A stretch of DNA of 64,000 bases from Allium sativum (lineage: Eukaryota > Streptophyta > Magnoliopsida > Asparagales > Amaryllidaceae). Position 1 is the first letter of the stretch, and every line of letters begins with the position of its first letter. A model generated the notes under the pieces. The model worked only from the letters and a program-made list of their open reading frames with translations. It was not told where the DNA came from and ran no database searches. Positions 12,055 to 22,390 of this stretch are shown here, one piece after another. The translations under genes and the position numbers were made by a program. The stretch lies in NCBI GenBank assembly GCA_030737875.1, contig CM060918.1:769104552-769168551 (forward strand). Reading direction: 5' to 3'.

Positions 12055-12160
12055 CATGTTCCTACTAAGTCAATAGGCATGTGCAAGCATTTGATTCAGT
12101 GTAGGTCACCGGATTTGGCTGTGTGATTTCCTACTAAGTCATTAGGCGTGTGCAAAAAAT
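12055..12160. repeat. Pair of short direct repeats CTACTAAGTCANTAGGC
   Basis: CTACTAAGTCAATAGGCATGTGCAA-type sequence near 12062 is repeated near 12131 as CTACTAAGTCATTAGGCGTGTGCAA. It directly flanks the RING-type fragment. It may be a small local duplication; no mobile element is defined by it. Confidence 0.6.
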
Positions 12161-12162
12161 AT

Positions 12163-12378
12163 TTATGTCATCAATGGGTTGCACGGTAGCTTTCTAGTTC
12201 CATTCCCTTCCACCAAACTCGTTAAGCAAACACAACATTCCTTCTCCGTTTCATCTTCTTCTCCTTCTTCTTTGTTTTTTGATCTTTGGTTTGGGTTCCA
12301 TTTTAATGCGAGATCATTAATGTCTATGAGCTCTAATGTAACAAGTGTTTGTGAAACAAATGTAAAGAAATTAGTCAT
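12163..12378 (-). pseudogene. RING-H2-type E3 ubiquitin ligase fragment
   Basis: A 71-codon frame on the minus strand. Its N-terminal 30 residues are mildly hydrophobic, followed by an acidic KEEGEEDETEKE linker and then ECCVCLTSL...RKLPC. That reads as Cys-X2-Cys-X14-Cys, the first half of a RING-H2 finger in plant E3 ligases, where the next motif is normally X-His-X-Phe-His. Here the frame ends NPLMT-stop directly after the third cysteine, so the histidines and the second zinc site are missing. RING proteins need both zinc sites to bind E2 enzymes, so this piece should not be functional. It may be a captured or decayed fragment; an exon boundary is possible but I see no continuation nearby. 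No neighbouring exon was found. Confidence 0.5.
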
Positions 12379-14985
12379 TTGAATGGCATTAGCAGACTCT
12401 TTAGATGCATGTATGGTGTAATTAATATGAGTTTTTTTGGAAGTGTTGAGCTGTCCTTTTTTTTGTTTTCAAACAAAAAGGGTTGGTTAGTTGGTTAGGA
12501 AATAGAAATTAGGTTATAGATCAACATTATATAAGGTAATATGTACCTATATAAAAGAAAACAATTAAAGGGATGGTTCGTATATGAAATTTCAAAATGT
12601 TTGCAATTTTTATGATATCTATGCTTGAAGTTGTTGAAAAATGAAACTGATTCACTGAGCCAATACCTTTTTACCAGTTTAAGTTAGTAGTTAGTTCAAG
12701 TCAGTATCTGGTGTTCTTGAAAAATATAGTTTCTTTGTTGAAACTGTAAGTTTGTAAGCATGTTATTATTTATGATATCATGGAATGAAGATAGAACAAG
12801 GAATTCAAGTAAATTTAATAGCCTGTAAATCTGCTACATAATTATTTTGTAAAACGGTTTCCAAGCTTTAAGATGATTTCTTCGGTTTAATAGAAGCTAA
12901 CTGAGTTTCAGTCTACATTAAAAAAATTGCAATGTTTTTCATAATACGCCTTGGTTACATCGTATATAGCCATTGTATACATTACATTGTTGTGAAGTTT
13001 GTCTCATAATTATGATTTTGACGTTTATACGAACCAACGCCAATGCGATCTATCCAGCATACATGTGTGTATCATAGGTAAGTTATCATATGAAATTCTG
13101 AAACATATAAATAAACCAATTATATTATATTTGGCAAACATATCGAGATAGGTTTTAAATGATTATAATATGATACAAAAACAGATTAGCATTAAAAAGA
13201 ATTAGCTAAAAGCATAAAAAGTTCTGTAAAAATGCCCAAAACAAGTTCTGGTAAATTTGGGATTGAAAACCATGCATAGCTTGTGCTGCTACAAAATTAG
13301 CCAGAAAAATATACCTCCTTTTTAACTGTTATTGTGTCTATTGTGTCTTCTATTGGTGTCATACCTTCTGCGCCTACTACTGAGAATCCTAATCTTACTT
13401 AGTTTTTGTTGTCCGATGGTGGTAGTCTTGATTCTTTGAAGCACAGGTGAATCAATTGCCAAAACTACTTGTTTTAGTTGAAGCAGCAACTCCAGTTAGT
13501 GATCCCAGTACTTGGCACTACCATAAGCAAAACCGAGCGCCATCACATCTGGAGCCAAAGCAACCAATTCAGGTATTTGAATTACCTAGTGTTCGGATAC
13601 TGATCGGAATAGAATCGAAGTTGATTTTATGGAATAGTCTCAAACTATTTGTTAATTATTTACCGTCGTTTGGTACAATCATTCCATTTATTTTTAGCCT
13701 ACAATATTTTTTCAGTTCAACATCAAATGATCTAGATTTCAATGTTAAACCAGATGAAATAATGTCCATTGGCTGTCCAAAACTTGAAATGTATTAATTA
13801 GGTGGCTGGATGATTTGTTATAGGTAATATAGAGAGTTATGAATAACTTAGTTCTATTTTTTCTATTAATGGGTAGTGTAAATAAAGTTTGTGTTCAAAA
13901 GAAATATCATATGGACATGATCAATAACCACACTATATGTCATTATAATGGAAAACTTAGGATATATATTTTTTTGGTAGGAAAAAGCGATTTTTTCATG
14001 TTATGGATTATCTTCCCTGTTTATTATCATTTGCGCAAAACATTCATCCTTACACGAATAAATCACATGTTATTTATACAAAAAAATACTCTATATCATA
14101 TGCATATGCAGACTTGCTGAGAGCTTCCATCTTTTCAAATTATTCCTTCTCATGTGAGAACAATATACAGTATGTGCAAATAATTTTGTGTTACACATGC
14201 AAAAACACAAGTCATTTCCATGGAAATATTCTTGCCACACATAATGCATGTGCTGTAGAAAATTCTTTCAAATGATTTTCCAACAGAAAGAACAATATTA
14301 AATGTCATAGAACCAAATTCATTTTGTTTTAATCCACAGGATGTCACATTTCTGATTCTATCGATCATACTCACCAACTGTTTAATTCACATTTAATTAC
14401 ATTTTATTGCATAAGCTGGTCATTTTATCAATGTTTATTGTAAGTTTCTTAGATTTTCCTATGCTTTAGTTTTACACAGCATATAGAGGGCTAAATCTAC
14501 AGGTATGACTCATTACTCTTCTTTTTTTCTATTGTTCCAATTCTTAATAGTTTTTTGTTTATCAAGGAGCCATTGCTTTGATGTGTTTGAAAGAGCTGAA
14601 GCAGGTGCATCGAGTGGATGAAAGACACAATGTATTAGATTGAAATGCACGGTGGTAGAGATATAGAATTTGTGTCATTCTATTTGGATGTGGGAGAGGA
14701 ATGATTCCATAGTTAATGCTTGTGTTGCTAAGTTTTTATCAATTTATATTGAAAATAATTTGTAGTCTTGACAAGAAATGTTGATTTATATTTGTAACCA
14801 TCTTTGTCAATGTATTATTTTTACTTGAATTTAAAGATATTGTAATAAAATTTGAACTTTTGTGAATATTTAATGAAATATTTTATAGTAGTATTATCTT
14901 TGAGCCGATACTTAAATTGTATGTATTTTAATTTATGAAATCATGATTTTATAATACTTGAAATCGCCAAACATTTTGTAAAAGA
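12379..14985. other. Spacer without recognisable gene
   Basis: AT-rich DNA with modest open frames (13447-13797, 13839-14120 and 14003-14275 on the plus strand) that show no domain, no repeat and no family resemblance. The frame at 13447 follows an AG and is interrupted after CAATTCAG by a GT, so it could hold an old exon of about 120 bp, but I cannot name it. A short exon-like piece near 14570-14635 is equally unassignable. Confidence 0.4.
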
Positions 14986-14989
14986 TTCA

Positions 14990-15262
14990 ACTGCAACGGA
15001 CAAAAACAGTTGTGAAAAATTCTTTTGCAACAAGCACAAAATTGTATTTGACTATTTTACAACTATCATTTGTTGTTGCAAAAGAATAAGTTGCAACAAC
15101 AAAGGCCTGTTGCAAAAAAGCACACCGCAACATCTTATTGCAACTGACGAAAAATGTTGTGGACTTTTTACAACTCTAGCTATACCGACGGGCGCGGGCC
15201 TGTTGCAATTGGTCTACTGCAATAGATATTTCCTGTTGCAAAAAGTTTTTTTTGTTGTAGTG
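14990..15262 (+). mobile_element. CACTA-like transposon terminus with TTGCAAC subterminal repeats
   Basis: More than ten copies of TTGCAA/TTGCAAC or its complement lie in 270 bp, ending TTTTTTTTGTTGTAGTG at 15262. In reverse complement the end reads CACTACAACAAAAAAAA, a canonical CACTA-type terminus. Dense short subterminal repeats in both orientations are what CACTA transposases bind in the En/Spm family. The opposite end was not found, so length and content are unknown. The terminus at 470 looks like a relative. Confidence 0.55.
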
Positions 15263-15855
15263 AAGCTTGATTGTTAATTTGGTGAGAGTGCTGAATGAAA
15301 GTATCCTGGATTAGTTGCTGTGAAAAAATAAGTGTTTTGTTGGCTTGTTGGTTAGCTTAGATGACCTGCATTTAATATCTATGTCAAATATGACGTTCCC
15401 ATAATTTATTCTTCTAAGCCAAAGAATCCTTGCGTATTGATGACTAAAGGGGATAAATTGTATTTGTTGAGTTATACGAGGGAGGAAGACCAGAGATATC
15501 TTCTCTCGGATGTCCATTAAATGTGAGAGAAGTTACCTTTCTTGAGATCTCCAATGATTGAGATGTATAATGGTTTACCTGGAAACATTTTAGCTGGCTA
15601 TAATTTTTGTACCAGTGCCTTTGAATGTAGATGTCACCTTTTGATAAAATTAAATATATAACGCATGTTTAATAAAGGAAGTAACAAAATGATAGACAAT
15701 TAGAGTTTGATTCTCCTAGCAGTCTGTGTAATACACATTAATAGCTGGGACTAGTAACTTGCATTGCATTTTAATTTGTGAGCATTTTATTTTATTTTGT
15801 TGTGGTTAATTTCTTTTAAAAATTGATTAGAGAATAAATATGTGAAAAATTACAG
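15263..15855. other. Spacer upstream of the UBP fragment
   Basis: No exon of the ubiquitin protease, promoter or repeat can be recognised between the transposon terminus and the first UBP-like exon. The exons expected upstream in a complete UBP gene (zinc-finger MYND and the cysteine-box half of the catalytic domain) are not visible. Confidence 0.4.
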
Positions 15856-16449
15856 GTAATTTTCTGGTCACTATGTGAGCTACGTGAAAAGTGCATATGG
15901 AAAATGGTATAAAACTGATGATAGCAAGGTATATTTTTTTTGCTTATGATCTTCATGTTTTTTTCATAATAAGCATATTTTCTTATTGCTATTTTCATTT
16001 ACTTAAACCTGGCTGATATTTACTATTATTTTACTCAGGTTAAACCTGTGGACTTGGCACATGTGTTGTCCAAAAGTGCATACATGCTCTTTACACAAGG
16101 TAAGCTACAAATTGGAGGTTTTTCCCTTTCTTCTTTTGTTCATTTTCTATAAACTCTGAAATTGATGTCTCTCTATATGAGCAGGTTCTTGCCTCGTGCT
16201 CCAAGCTTGATTCATAATGCTATATGCAATTATTTGAAGGCTTCTAGAAGCATAAGGTTAAATGAGAAACTTCCTTTTCAACGGATAAGCTCATACAATG
16301 ACTCCTTGTTTGTCTTTAGCTACTCAGACGAAGGCTCGTGTAGCATGAGAGATTCCAGCACAAGCACAGAGGAGTTGTTTGAAGATTCACGCCGATTTTA
16401 TATCAACTCTGATATCCATGTTGAACAAAATGCTGCTAGTTATGGCTAG
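15856..16449 (+). pseudogene. C-terminal fragment of a UBP16/17-like ubiquitin carboxyl-terminal hydrolase
   Basis: Three exon-like pieces with GT/AG borders. Exon A (15856-15928) encodes SGHYVSYVKSAYGKWYKTDD, the His-box of the USP fold with the catalytic histidine. Exon B (16039-16099) encodes VKPVDLAHVLSKSAYMLF, the usual end of the catalytic domain. Exon C (16185-16449) encodes RAPSLIHNAI and a Ser-rich acidic tail typical of the plant UBP16-19 group. Deubiquitinases of this group remove ubiquitin from cytosolic and membrane proteins. Damage: exon B is 61 rather than 62 nt, so the expected Tyr codon after MLF is shifted; exon A starts with an in-frame TAA just before the Ser; and the conserved Gly-Trp tail continues beyond a TAG at 16447. 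The N-terminal half is absent. It is a truncated, broken copy beside transposon ends, perhaps captured by one. Confidence 0.75.
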
Positions 16450-16973
16450 AGCTTGGGTTGGGGAAGGAGTAGAGATACTCATCAGTTTTCACGTGTTGAT
16501 GGGAGCAGCGGTGGTAATGTTGAGAGTATGATTTGTTTTTTCCAGTTTTAAAAAATAGTTGTTGGTAATTAGATGGAGATTCATATTTGTTTTATGTTAT
16601 GTACGATTTTTTAAGTCATATGTATTGTTTATTAATGCCATTTTGATTTAAGGATGTAGCAGTATTTGAGTTTACCTAAATATATGTTATAAAGTATTGT
16701 TAGTCATGTTTAATAAGTGTGAAATTGTACTTTGTTAATATATATTAAAAATATTGCTAGTTTGGTCTATATGATTTTCTCGCTTCGATTCAAGTGATTT
16801 AAAATATAACAGTAGTAGTATAGTAGAAATTATTTAAAGTGTCGTGGCTATAGTGTATGGAAAATTAAAATTAAATTCACAACGTAACTAATGCATAACA
16901 CGTAGAAAATTTAGGCATAGGCAAGGCATAGAAAATTTTAATGTGTCGGAAACATCTGCCATGGTAAGGGCAT
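16450..16973. other. Spacer; remnant of UBP tail and CACTA-like flank
   Basis: The first 100 bases still read in the UBP frame (SLGWGRSRDTH after the stop). From about 16840 short words GGCATAGGC, GGCATAGAAAA and CGTAGAAAA appear. They recur on the other side of the chromovirus (26553-26748), suggesting that 16840-16973 belongs to the CACTA-like element into which the chromovirus inserted. Confidence 0.45.
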
Positions 16974-18004
16974 TGTAACGACTCGTATTCCACGCACAGG
17001 AGGATCATAGAATATCGGTTTCATTTACATGCGAAGCCGTATGGTCGTGTAACTTTGCGAAACGACTATTGGGATCATTTCCCATATTCACGATTTTTGT
17101 TGATTTTCAAATGACTTTTTTGCCCCTGGCAAATCTTGTTACATCTATAACTTTTGATTGGTAAGGAGTTTTGACCTGGAACCACTTCCATTGGATTTGA
17201 ATGATGGTTTACCTTTCCGTAAAGTAGTCACATTAGCAAATGGACTCATCATTTGGGAGATATGGCTGAAACAAGGTCTGGAAGGTGAAAAACAGCTTAA
17301 CCAGGCCAAATTAAGGTGATTAGCAGCAAGGCCCATAACCCATTTCGGGATTAGCGTTATGTTAGGGCTGATAGGCTTAAGGAAAACATTTCATTTCAGA
17401 TTTCCAACCGTCATTTACATCCTTAAAACCCTAGCAATGGCCTCCACCTTCTAAATTCGTCCCAAATCGCTTTCTAATCGCGTTTTAGCTTAATCTACAC
17501 CAAATAAAGGAAGATTAGCATTAAATCAGAGTTGGAGCTGCTGCGTTGCATTGGAAACCATGCTAAAACAGTAGAGTTTCGGATATAAGATTTTATTTGT
17601 GGCTAAGATGAGTGATTTGCACTTTTATTCACTAATTATGGCTAACTAGGGGTGATTAGTGATAATTAGAGAAATTATGCGTCATAAAAATCTAGAAAAA
17701 TACGTAGAAATTCCTAAATATTATTTTATGACTCTGTTAGAAAATTGGGTTAATTTGGAATTAGTTTGCTAATCCTAATGTTAGATTTGATTAAAACATG
17801 ATTAAGGGGAAAACATGGGTTTTGGGTATGTTTGATCCATATTGACATGTGAAATTGTTGATTTGGTGTTTATGATCGATTATACAAATTTCTATGATTG
17901 TTTGGAATGTTTTATGATTGCTTAGTGAAGTTAGATTGGTCAAAAACACCGTCGTATGGCATAAATTGCTCATTGGAAAAGTTTGCAGGAAATTGGTTAA
18001 TAAC

Positions 18005-18312
18005 CCGTTCGTGGAGCACCACGAGCTGATCGTGACACCACCGCTCCCCACGAACCACCTCCACGAGCCGTAAGGAGCATCACCACCCGCAGTGGATTCA
18101 CGAATTGGTGGAGCTTGAACCAGATTGAAGACTCACGAACTAGAGCACAAGTCACGAACCGGGTCCATACGAATACCACGAACCGGATGCTCACCACGAA
18201 CCGGAGCTTGGACCACGAGCCGCTGTCACGAACCATGAACCGGAGCCTTGAAGCTCCACGAGCCAACATGGAGGCTCACGAGCCGAGTTGAAGAGTCACG
18301 AACCGGGGTGAA
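18005..18312 (+). repeat. CACGAACCGG/CACGAGCCG motif cluster in LTR
   Basis: About fourteen irregularly spaced copies of an 8-10 base word CACGARCCG(G). The same cluster lies at 25145-25460 in the 3' LTR. In copy 2 the corresponding LTR segment instead holds GACCGAACC/ACGAACCGAG words, so this part of the LTR has turned over within the family. Confidence 0.75.
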
Positions 18313-18484
18313 GACCAAAACCCGAGATGCAAAGGTAGTCCAAATAGGAAGTTAGAACTCAGGATCTAGACAGGAACCAACGAGTTAACTTCATGAGTTG
18401 GACTTTGCAGCGGGACGCGTGTTAAGGGGTTATCGATGTCTATAGCTTTGACTCACCACTGAGAGACGGATATTAGCTATGGAT

Positions 18485-18660
18485 CGGTACAGTGGAGTTG
18501 TCATGACTCCATGGGGCAAAGTGATCGTAGCAGGGCTATCAGCCAGTGCAGTGGAGTTGTCATGACTCCATGGGGTAGAGTGGACATAGCAAAGGATTAG
18601 TGGCTATGGATCAGGGCAGTGGAGCTGTCATGACTCCATGGGGCAGAGTGATCATAGCAA
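18485..18660 (+). repeat. Three-unit LTR subrepeat (GTCATGACTCCATGGGG)
   Basis: AGTGGAG(T/C)TGTCATGACTCCATGGGG starts near 18491, 18550 and 18618, spaced 59 and 68 bases. The same triplication is at about 25620-25800 in the 3' LTR and is absent from copy 2, so it arose before insertion of copy 1 but after the two lineages split (or was lost in copy 2). Confidence 0.8.
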
Positions 18661-19406
18661 AGAATTTGGTGATCAAAGTGGTAGATATCGTATGCATTAC
18701 GCACAGAGTGAGAGATGTGAGGATGATTGCTACGTTTGATGTTTGTTATCACCATGACATGCACACCCCCTCCCCATTATTTTCACACCATGTCTTAGTG
18801 TCACCTTAGAGTATTGTACATCCTGTTGTGCTAACTCTTTGGTTACCGATCCAGGTTCAGGTATGATTATGTATACCTGTTATTGTTTTGTTTTTGCTAC
18901 TTATCGCTCATACCAGACTTTTGTCTGACCTAGAGTTTTATGTCTCTTCTTATTACTTTGGGTGATCTTAAACGAGCAGACTAGAGATAGGTTACCTGGT
19001 TATGCACGGGTAGCTGTCCGGGGACGAGTAGGAGGCTTATACATATCATTTCCATATATTCTCCCTATGTTGTTGCTAGTCACTACTTTAGGCGTTAGTA
19101 GTGTACTTTCCTATTTTCCTTTAGAGACAGTTTTAAAAGTTGTAATAAAGATGGTTTGGATCATAAGCTGTATTTGGAATTTTCCGCTGCTATGATGGTT
19201 TAATTTTCAGCTTATGCACTGTCTCGCCTATTTTATATCAAGTTATTTTATTATTATTTTTCTATGCGATATGAGATATACTACAAGTTCTTTGATGATA
19301 CATAGTTTTAAACCCTTTTCCTTTGACGACCGTCCCGTGCTGGTTGGACATCAGCACAACGCGTTTCATTGGAAATGTCGGCTGGTGCGGGCCGGGCCGT
19401 CACACT

Positions 19407-19419
19407 TGGTATCAGAGTC
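19407..19419 (+). other. Primer-binding site, tRNA-iMet type
   Basis: TGGTATCAGAGTC starts two bases after the 5' LTR. The expected complement of the plant initiator tRNA-Met 3' end is TGGTATCAGAGC, so one base differs (T at 19418). Confidence 0.9.
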
Positions 19420-19538
19420 AGGTTATGTAGTTAACCTAGGGGAAGACATTAGGGATAGATAGTATACGTATATAAGAGCGCGTATTTGTGATATTTTGGT
19501 TTTCAAAAGTTATATATGTACTATTAGTATATCTAAGG

Positions 19539-20847
19539 ATGAAGTCGCATTGCACTAGCACCGTTATGGAGATGGTTAGAACAAAGAGCCAATATACGAA
19601 GGGTACGGGTTCAGGGGCCAATAATAGGAATGTTCCTGATATGAGGACGATCTTCACTGCCTTCATGAGAGAAATGCTCAGGGATGTTCAGGGGCAGTTC
19701 CTAATGCTTCTAACGGTGGTGTTGCAACAGTGTAGGCGCCTAGACCCGATTTCGTTACGCTCTGCAAGGATTATACTAGTCTTGGTGGAAAGTCGTTCCA
19801 TGGAACAGAATCGGCTACAGATGTTCAAGATCGGCTCGATAGTTGTAAGCGCATCTTCGAGGACTTAGGGATCGATGATGCAATGAAGAGAAAGCTAGCA
19901 TCGCGTCAACTACAAGGACGAGCTATGAATTAGTGGAATGCTATTAAAGCAGCTACTCCTAAGGATCAAGTTACTTAGAATCAGTTTAATACTCGCTTCA
20001 GTGACTAATTTATCCCAGCTGCTCAGAAATCCGAATTGTTCAGGAAATTTTTGGAACTTAAGCAGAATGGGAGGGCAGTCTCAGAATATATCATTGAATT
20101 CGATACTTTATCGAAGTATGGGTTATCTCTTATCGATACTGCCGAGAAGAAGAACGAAAAGTTCATAACTGGCCTAGATAAGTACCTGGGGGAAAGACTC
20201 ATAAATCATATAGATGAGATATTCGAGTCTATTGTGGGAAAGGCATTGAGATTTAAGAGTCGTTACCCTAAGTCGAAGACAAAGGTTGCTATTACATCTT
20301 CAGGGGAGCCAAAGCCACAAGCAAGCGGTGGGGGCAAGAACAATTCCCAAAATAAGGGGAAGCAGAACCAAGCTAAGGATGGTCAGAAACAGAATAAGAA
20401 AGATGTTGAGTGCTTTAGCTGTGGCAAGAAGGGCCACTATGCCAAAGAATGTCAAGCAAAGCCAACGAACATGAAGTGATTCAACTGCGGCCAAGTGGGA
20501 CATCATAAGGATAAATGTCCACAACCTCCTAAAGAGAAGCAAATTGTGGAAGTATATGCTATCAATGTTGTTCCTTCTTCGTCGAATGCCCCAACAGCAG
20601 TGGAGAAAAGAAAGAATGTCATCATTCAAGGTGTGCTTTCTATTTATGATGTTCCTGTTTGAGTATTGTTTGATACCGGGGCTTCCCGTTCCTTCATATC
20701 TAGTGACCTGGTAGATAGGTTGGGATTGGAACCCAAGATAGTCGATAGACCTTTAGTTGTGACGAACCCGTTCGGTGGTTCGACTAGCCTTAGCATGATT
20801 TGTCGAAATTAGGTCTTATTGAGTCATGGATGTATGTTTGCTTGTGA
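19539..20847 (+). pseudogene. gag-pro: gag and aspartic protease region of chromovirus copy 1 (broken)
   Basis: Gag forms the virus-like particle and binds element RNA; the protease cuts the polyprotein. The start ATG at 19539 matches the start in copy 2. The gag core is recognised from MFRKFLELKQNGRAVSEYI and IEFDTLSKYGLSLIDTAEKK. A CCHC zinc knuckle (CFSCGKKGHYAKEC) starts at 20411. The second knuckle (FNCGQVGHHKDKC) has its first Cys codon changed to TGA at 20477. The protease motif DTGA is intact at 20672. Lesions: frame change after about 19700, TAG at 19931 and 19976 (both Trp in copy 2), TAA at 20005, TGA at 20477, TGA at 20660 (CGA in copy 2), TAG at 20810, and a frameshift near 20850. 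No full protein can be made. Confidence 0.9.
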
Positions 20848-22390
20848 TTGCTATTTTTGGGCTTTACTGGGTTTGGCATTATTTTGGGAGTCGATTGGCT
20901 CCAAAGGTACGGAGTGGTGGTAGACTATGAGGGATTTTCAGTGACTATTAGGGCGGACGAAGGGCAGAGGGTAGTGTTTGGTGGCCTACCTAGTGATGAG
21001 GCGATGGCTAGTTTTCTAAATTCCCTCGACATTCCGCAAGACGAGTTATCAGGGGTTCCCATTGCTGGCCAGTATCCGGATATCTTCGAGGAAGTGACCG
21101 GACTTCCACCACACCGAGAGATTGAGTTTCGTATTGATTTAGTGAAAGATGCCAGACCAATAGTGATGCCACTTCGTCGTATGGCACCAAGGGAGCGGCG
21201 AGAGCTCGGGGTGCAAGTAAGCGATCTTTTGAAGAAGGGATTTATCAAAAGAATTGTTTTCGGGTGGAGAGCGCCAGTTGTATTTGCTACTAAGACATAT
21301 GGTTCCCTTCGTTTATGTGTGGACTATCGCGAGTTGAATAAAGTGACTAGGAAGAATAAGTATCCTCTTCCACGGAGAGATGATTTGTTTGATCAACTAA
21401 AAGGAGCAAGAGTGTTCTCCCAGTTGGACCTTGCGACAGGATTTTATCAGCTTCGAGTGGAAGCTGAGAGTATTCCTAATACGACATTTTGAACGACGTC
21501 TGGATTCTATGAGTGGTTGGTCATGCCATTCGGTTTGACCAATGCGCCAACATATTTTGTGGATCTTATTAATAGAGTTTTCAGAGATCAGTTGAATAAG
21601 TTTGTTCTTGTGTTCGTGGACGATTTCCTTGTTTACTCGAGGACAGAGGAAGAACACAAGGAACATTTGACGATAGTGAAGGAGGTGTTGAGAAAACACC
21701 AATTGAAAGCGAAATTTTCTTAGTGTCCCTTCTGGAGGAGGGAAGTGAGATTCTTGGGCCATGTTGTTTCAGAGAATGGGATTGTCGTGGACCCTACGAA
21801 GGTGTCTATGGTACAAGGTCTATGCCTAAGAATGCAACAGACATAAGAAGTTTCTCAGGGTTTGCTGGATATTATCGTAAGTTCATCCAAGACTTCTCTA
21901 AGATAGCGGCGCTATTAACTCAGTTGACTAAGAAGAATCAAGCTTTCGTTTGGGATGAAAGATGCGAGAATGCATTTAAAGGTCTGAAGGGGAAGTTGAC
22001 GAGTGCACCAATGTTAGTTATTCCTAAGGGGAACGAAGGGATGACGGTATACACGGATGCCTATGGTACCGGACTAGGTGTTGTATTGATGTAAGCAGGT
22101 AGGGTAGTAGCTTACGCTAGTCAGCAACTGAAACCGCATGAGAAAAGATATCCTACCCATAATTTGGAATTTGCAGTGATCGTATTTGCGTTGAAGATGT
22201 GGAGACATTATATTTTTGGAGAAAGATTCGAGTTGTTTACTGATCATAAATCATTGAAGTATCTTTTCTCTCAAAAGGATCTAAACCTCCGTCAGCAGAG
22301 ATGGTTAGAATTCTTGGCTTCCTATGATTTTGATATCGTATATACACCTGGAAAGGGCAATGCGGTAGCTGATGCATTGAGTAGGATACA
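20848..22390 (+). pseudogene. pol: Reverse transcriptase and RNase H of chromovirus copy 1 (broken)
   Basis: The reverse transcriptase copies element RNA to DNA and RNase H removes the RNA strand. The protease-RT linker begins [13 protein letters not shown] blocks are clear: [10 protein letters not shown], then [10 protein letters not shown] (21424) with the first catalytic Asp, and FVDDFLVYS (21613) with the Asp pair intact. RNase H shows YTDAYGTGLG (about 22049), [11 protein letters not shown] and ADALSR (22369-22386). Breaks: TGA at 21490 where copy 2 has CGA, TAG at 21721, a frameshift between 21740 and 21820, and TAA at 22092. Catalytic residues survive but the frame does not. Confidence 0.93.

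Larger units (their letters stand above)
16974..19404 (+). repeat. 5' LTR of chromovirus copy 1
   Basis: Starts TGTAACGACTCG and ends GGGCCGTCACA; 2431 bp, matching the 3' LTR along its length. It contains a cluster of CACGAACCGG/CACGAGCCG words (18005-18312), three degenerate units of about 60 bp around GTGGAGTTGTCATGACTCCA (18485-18660), and the conserved block at 18907-18982. Confidence 0.93.

Noticed and set aside
13447..13797. Possible host gene exon (116 codons)
   Set aside because: No domain or family resemblance; splice signals are too weak to call a gene.
16848..16870. Left terminus of the CACTA-like element ending at 26748
   Set aside because: TAGTGTATGGAAAATT only weakly resembles the complement of the right end and no 3 bp TSD could be matched.
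17997..18269. Arg-rich minus-strand frame of 90 codons
   Set aside because: Arises from the CACGAACCGG motif cluster in the LTR.
20300..20629. Minus-strand frame of 109 codons with many Leu/Phe
   Set aside because: Antisense shadow of the gag zinc-knuckle region of chromovirus copy 1; copy 2 has the same shadow at 57879-58298.
20925..21248. Minus-strand frames opposite the protease-RT linker
   Set aside because: Antisense shadows of pol; no independent motif.
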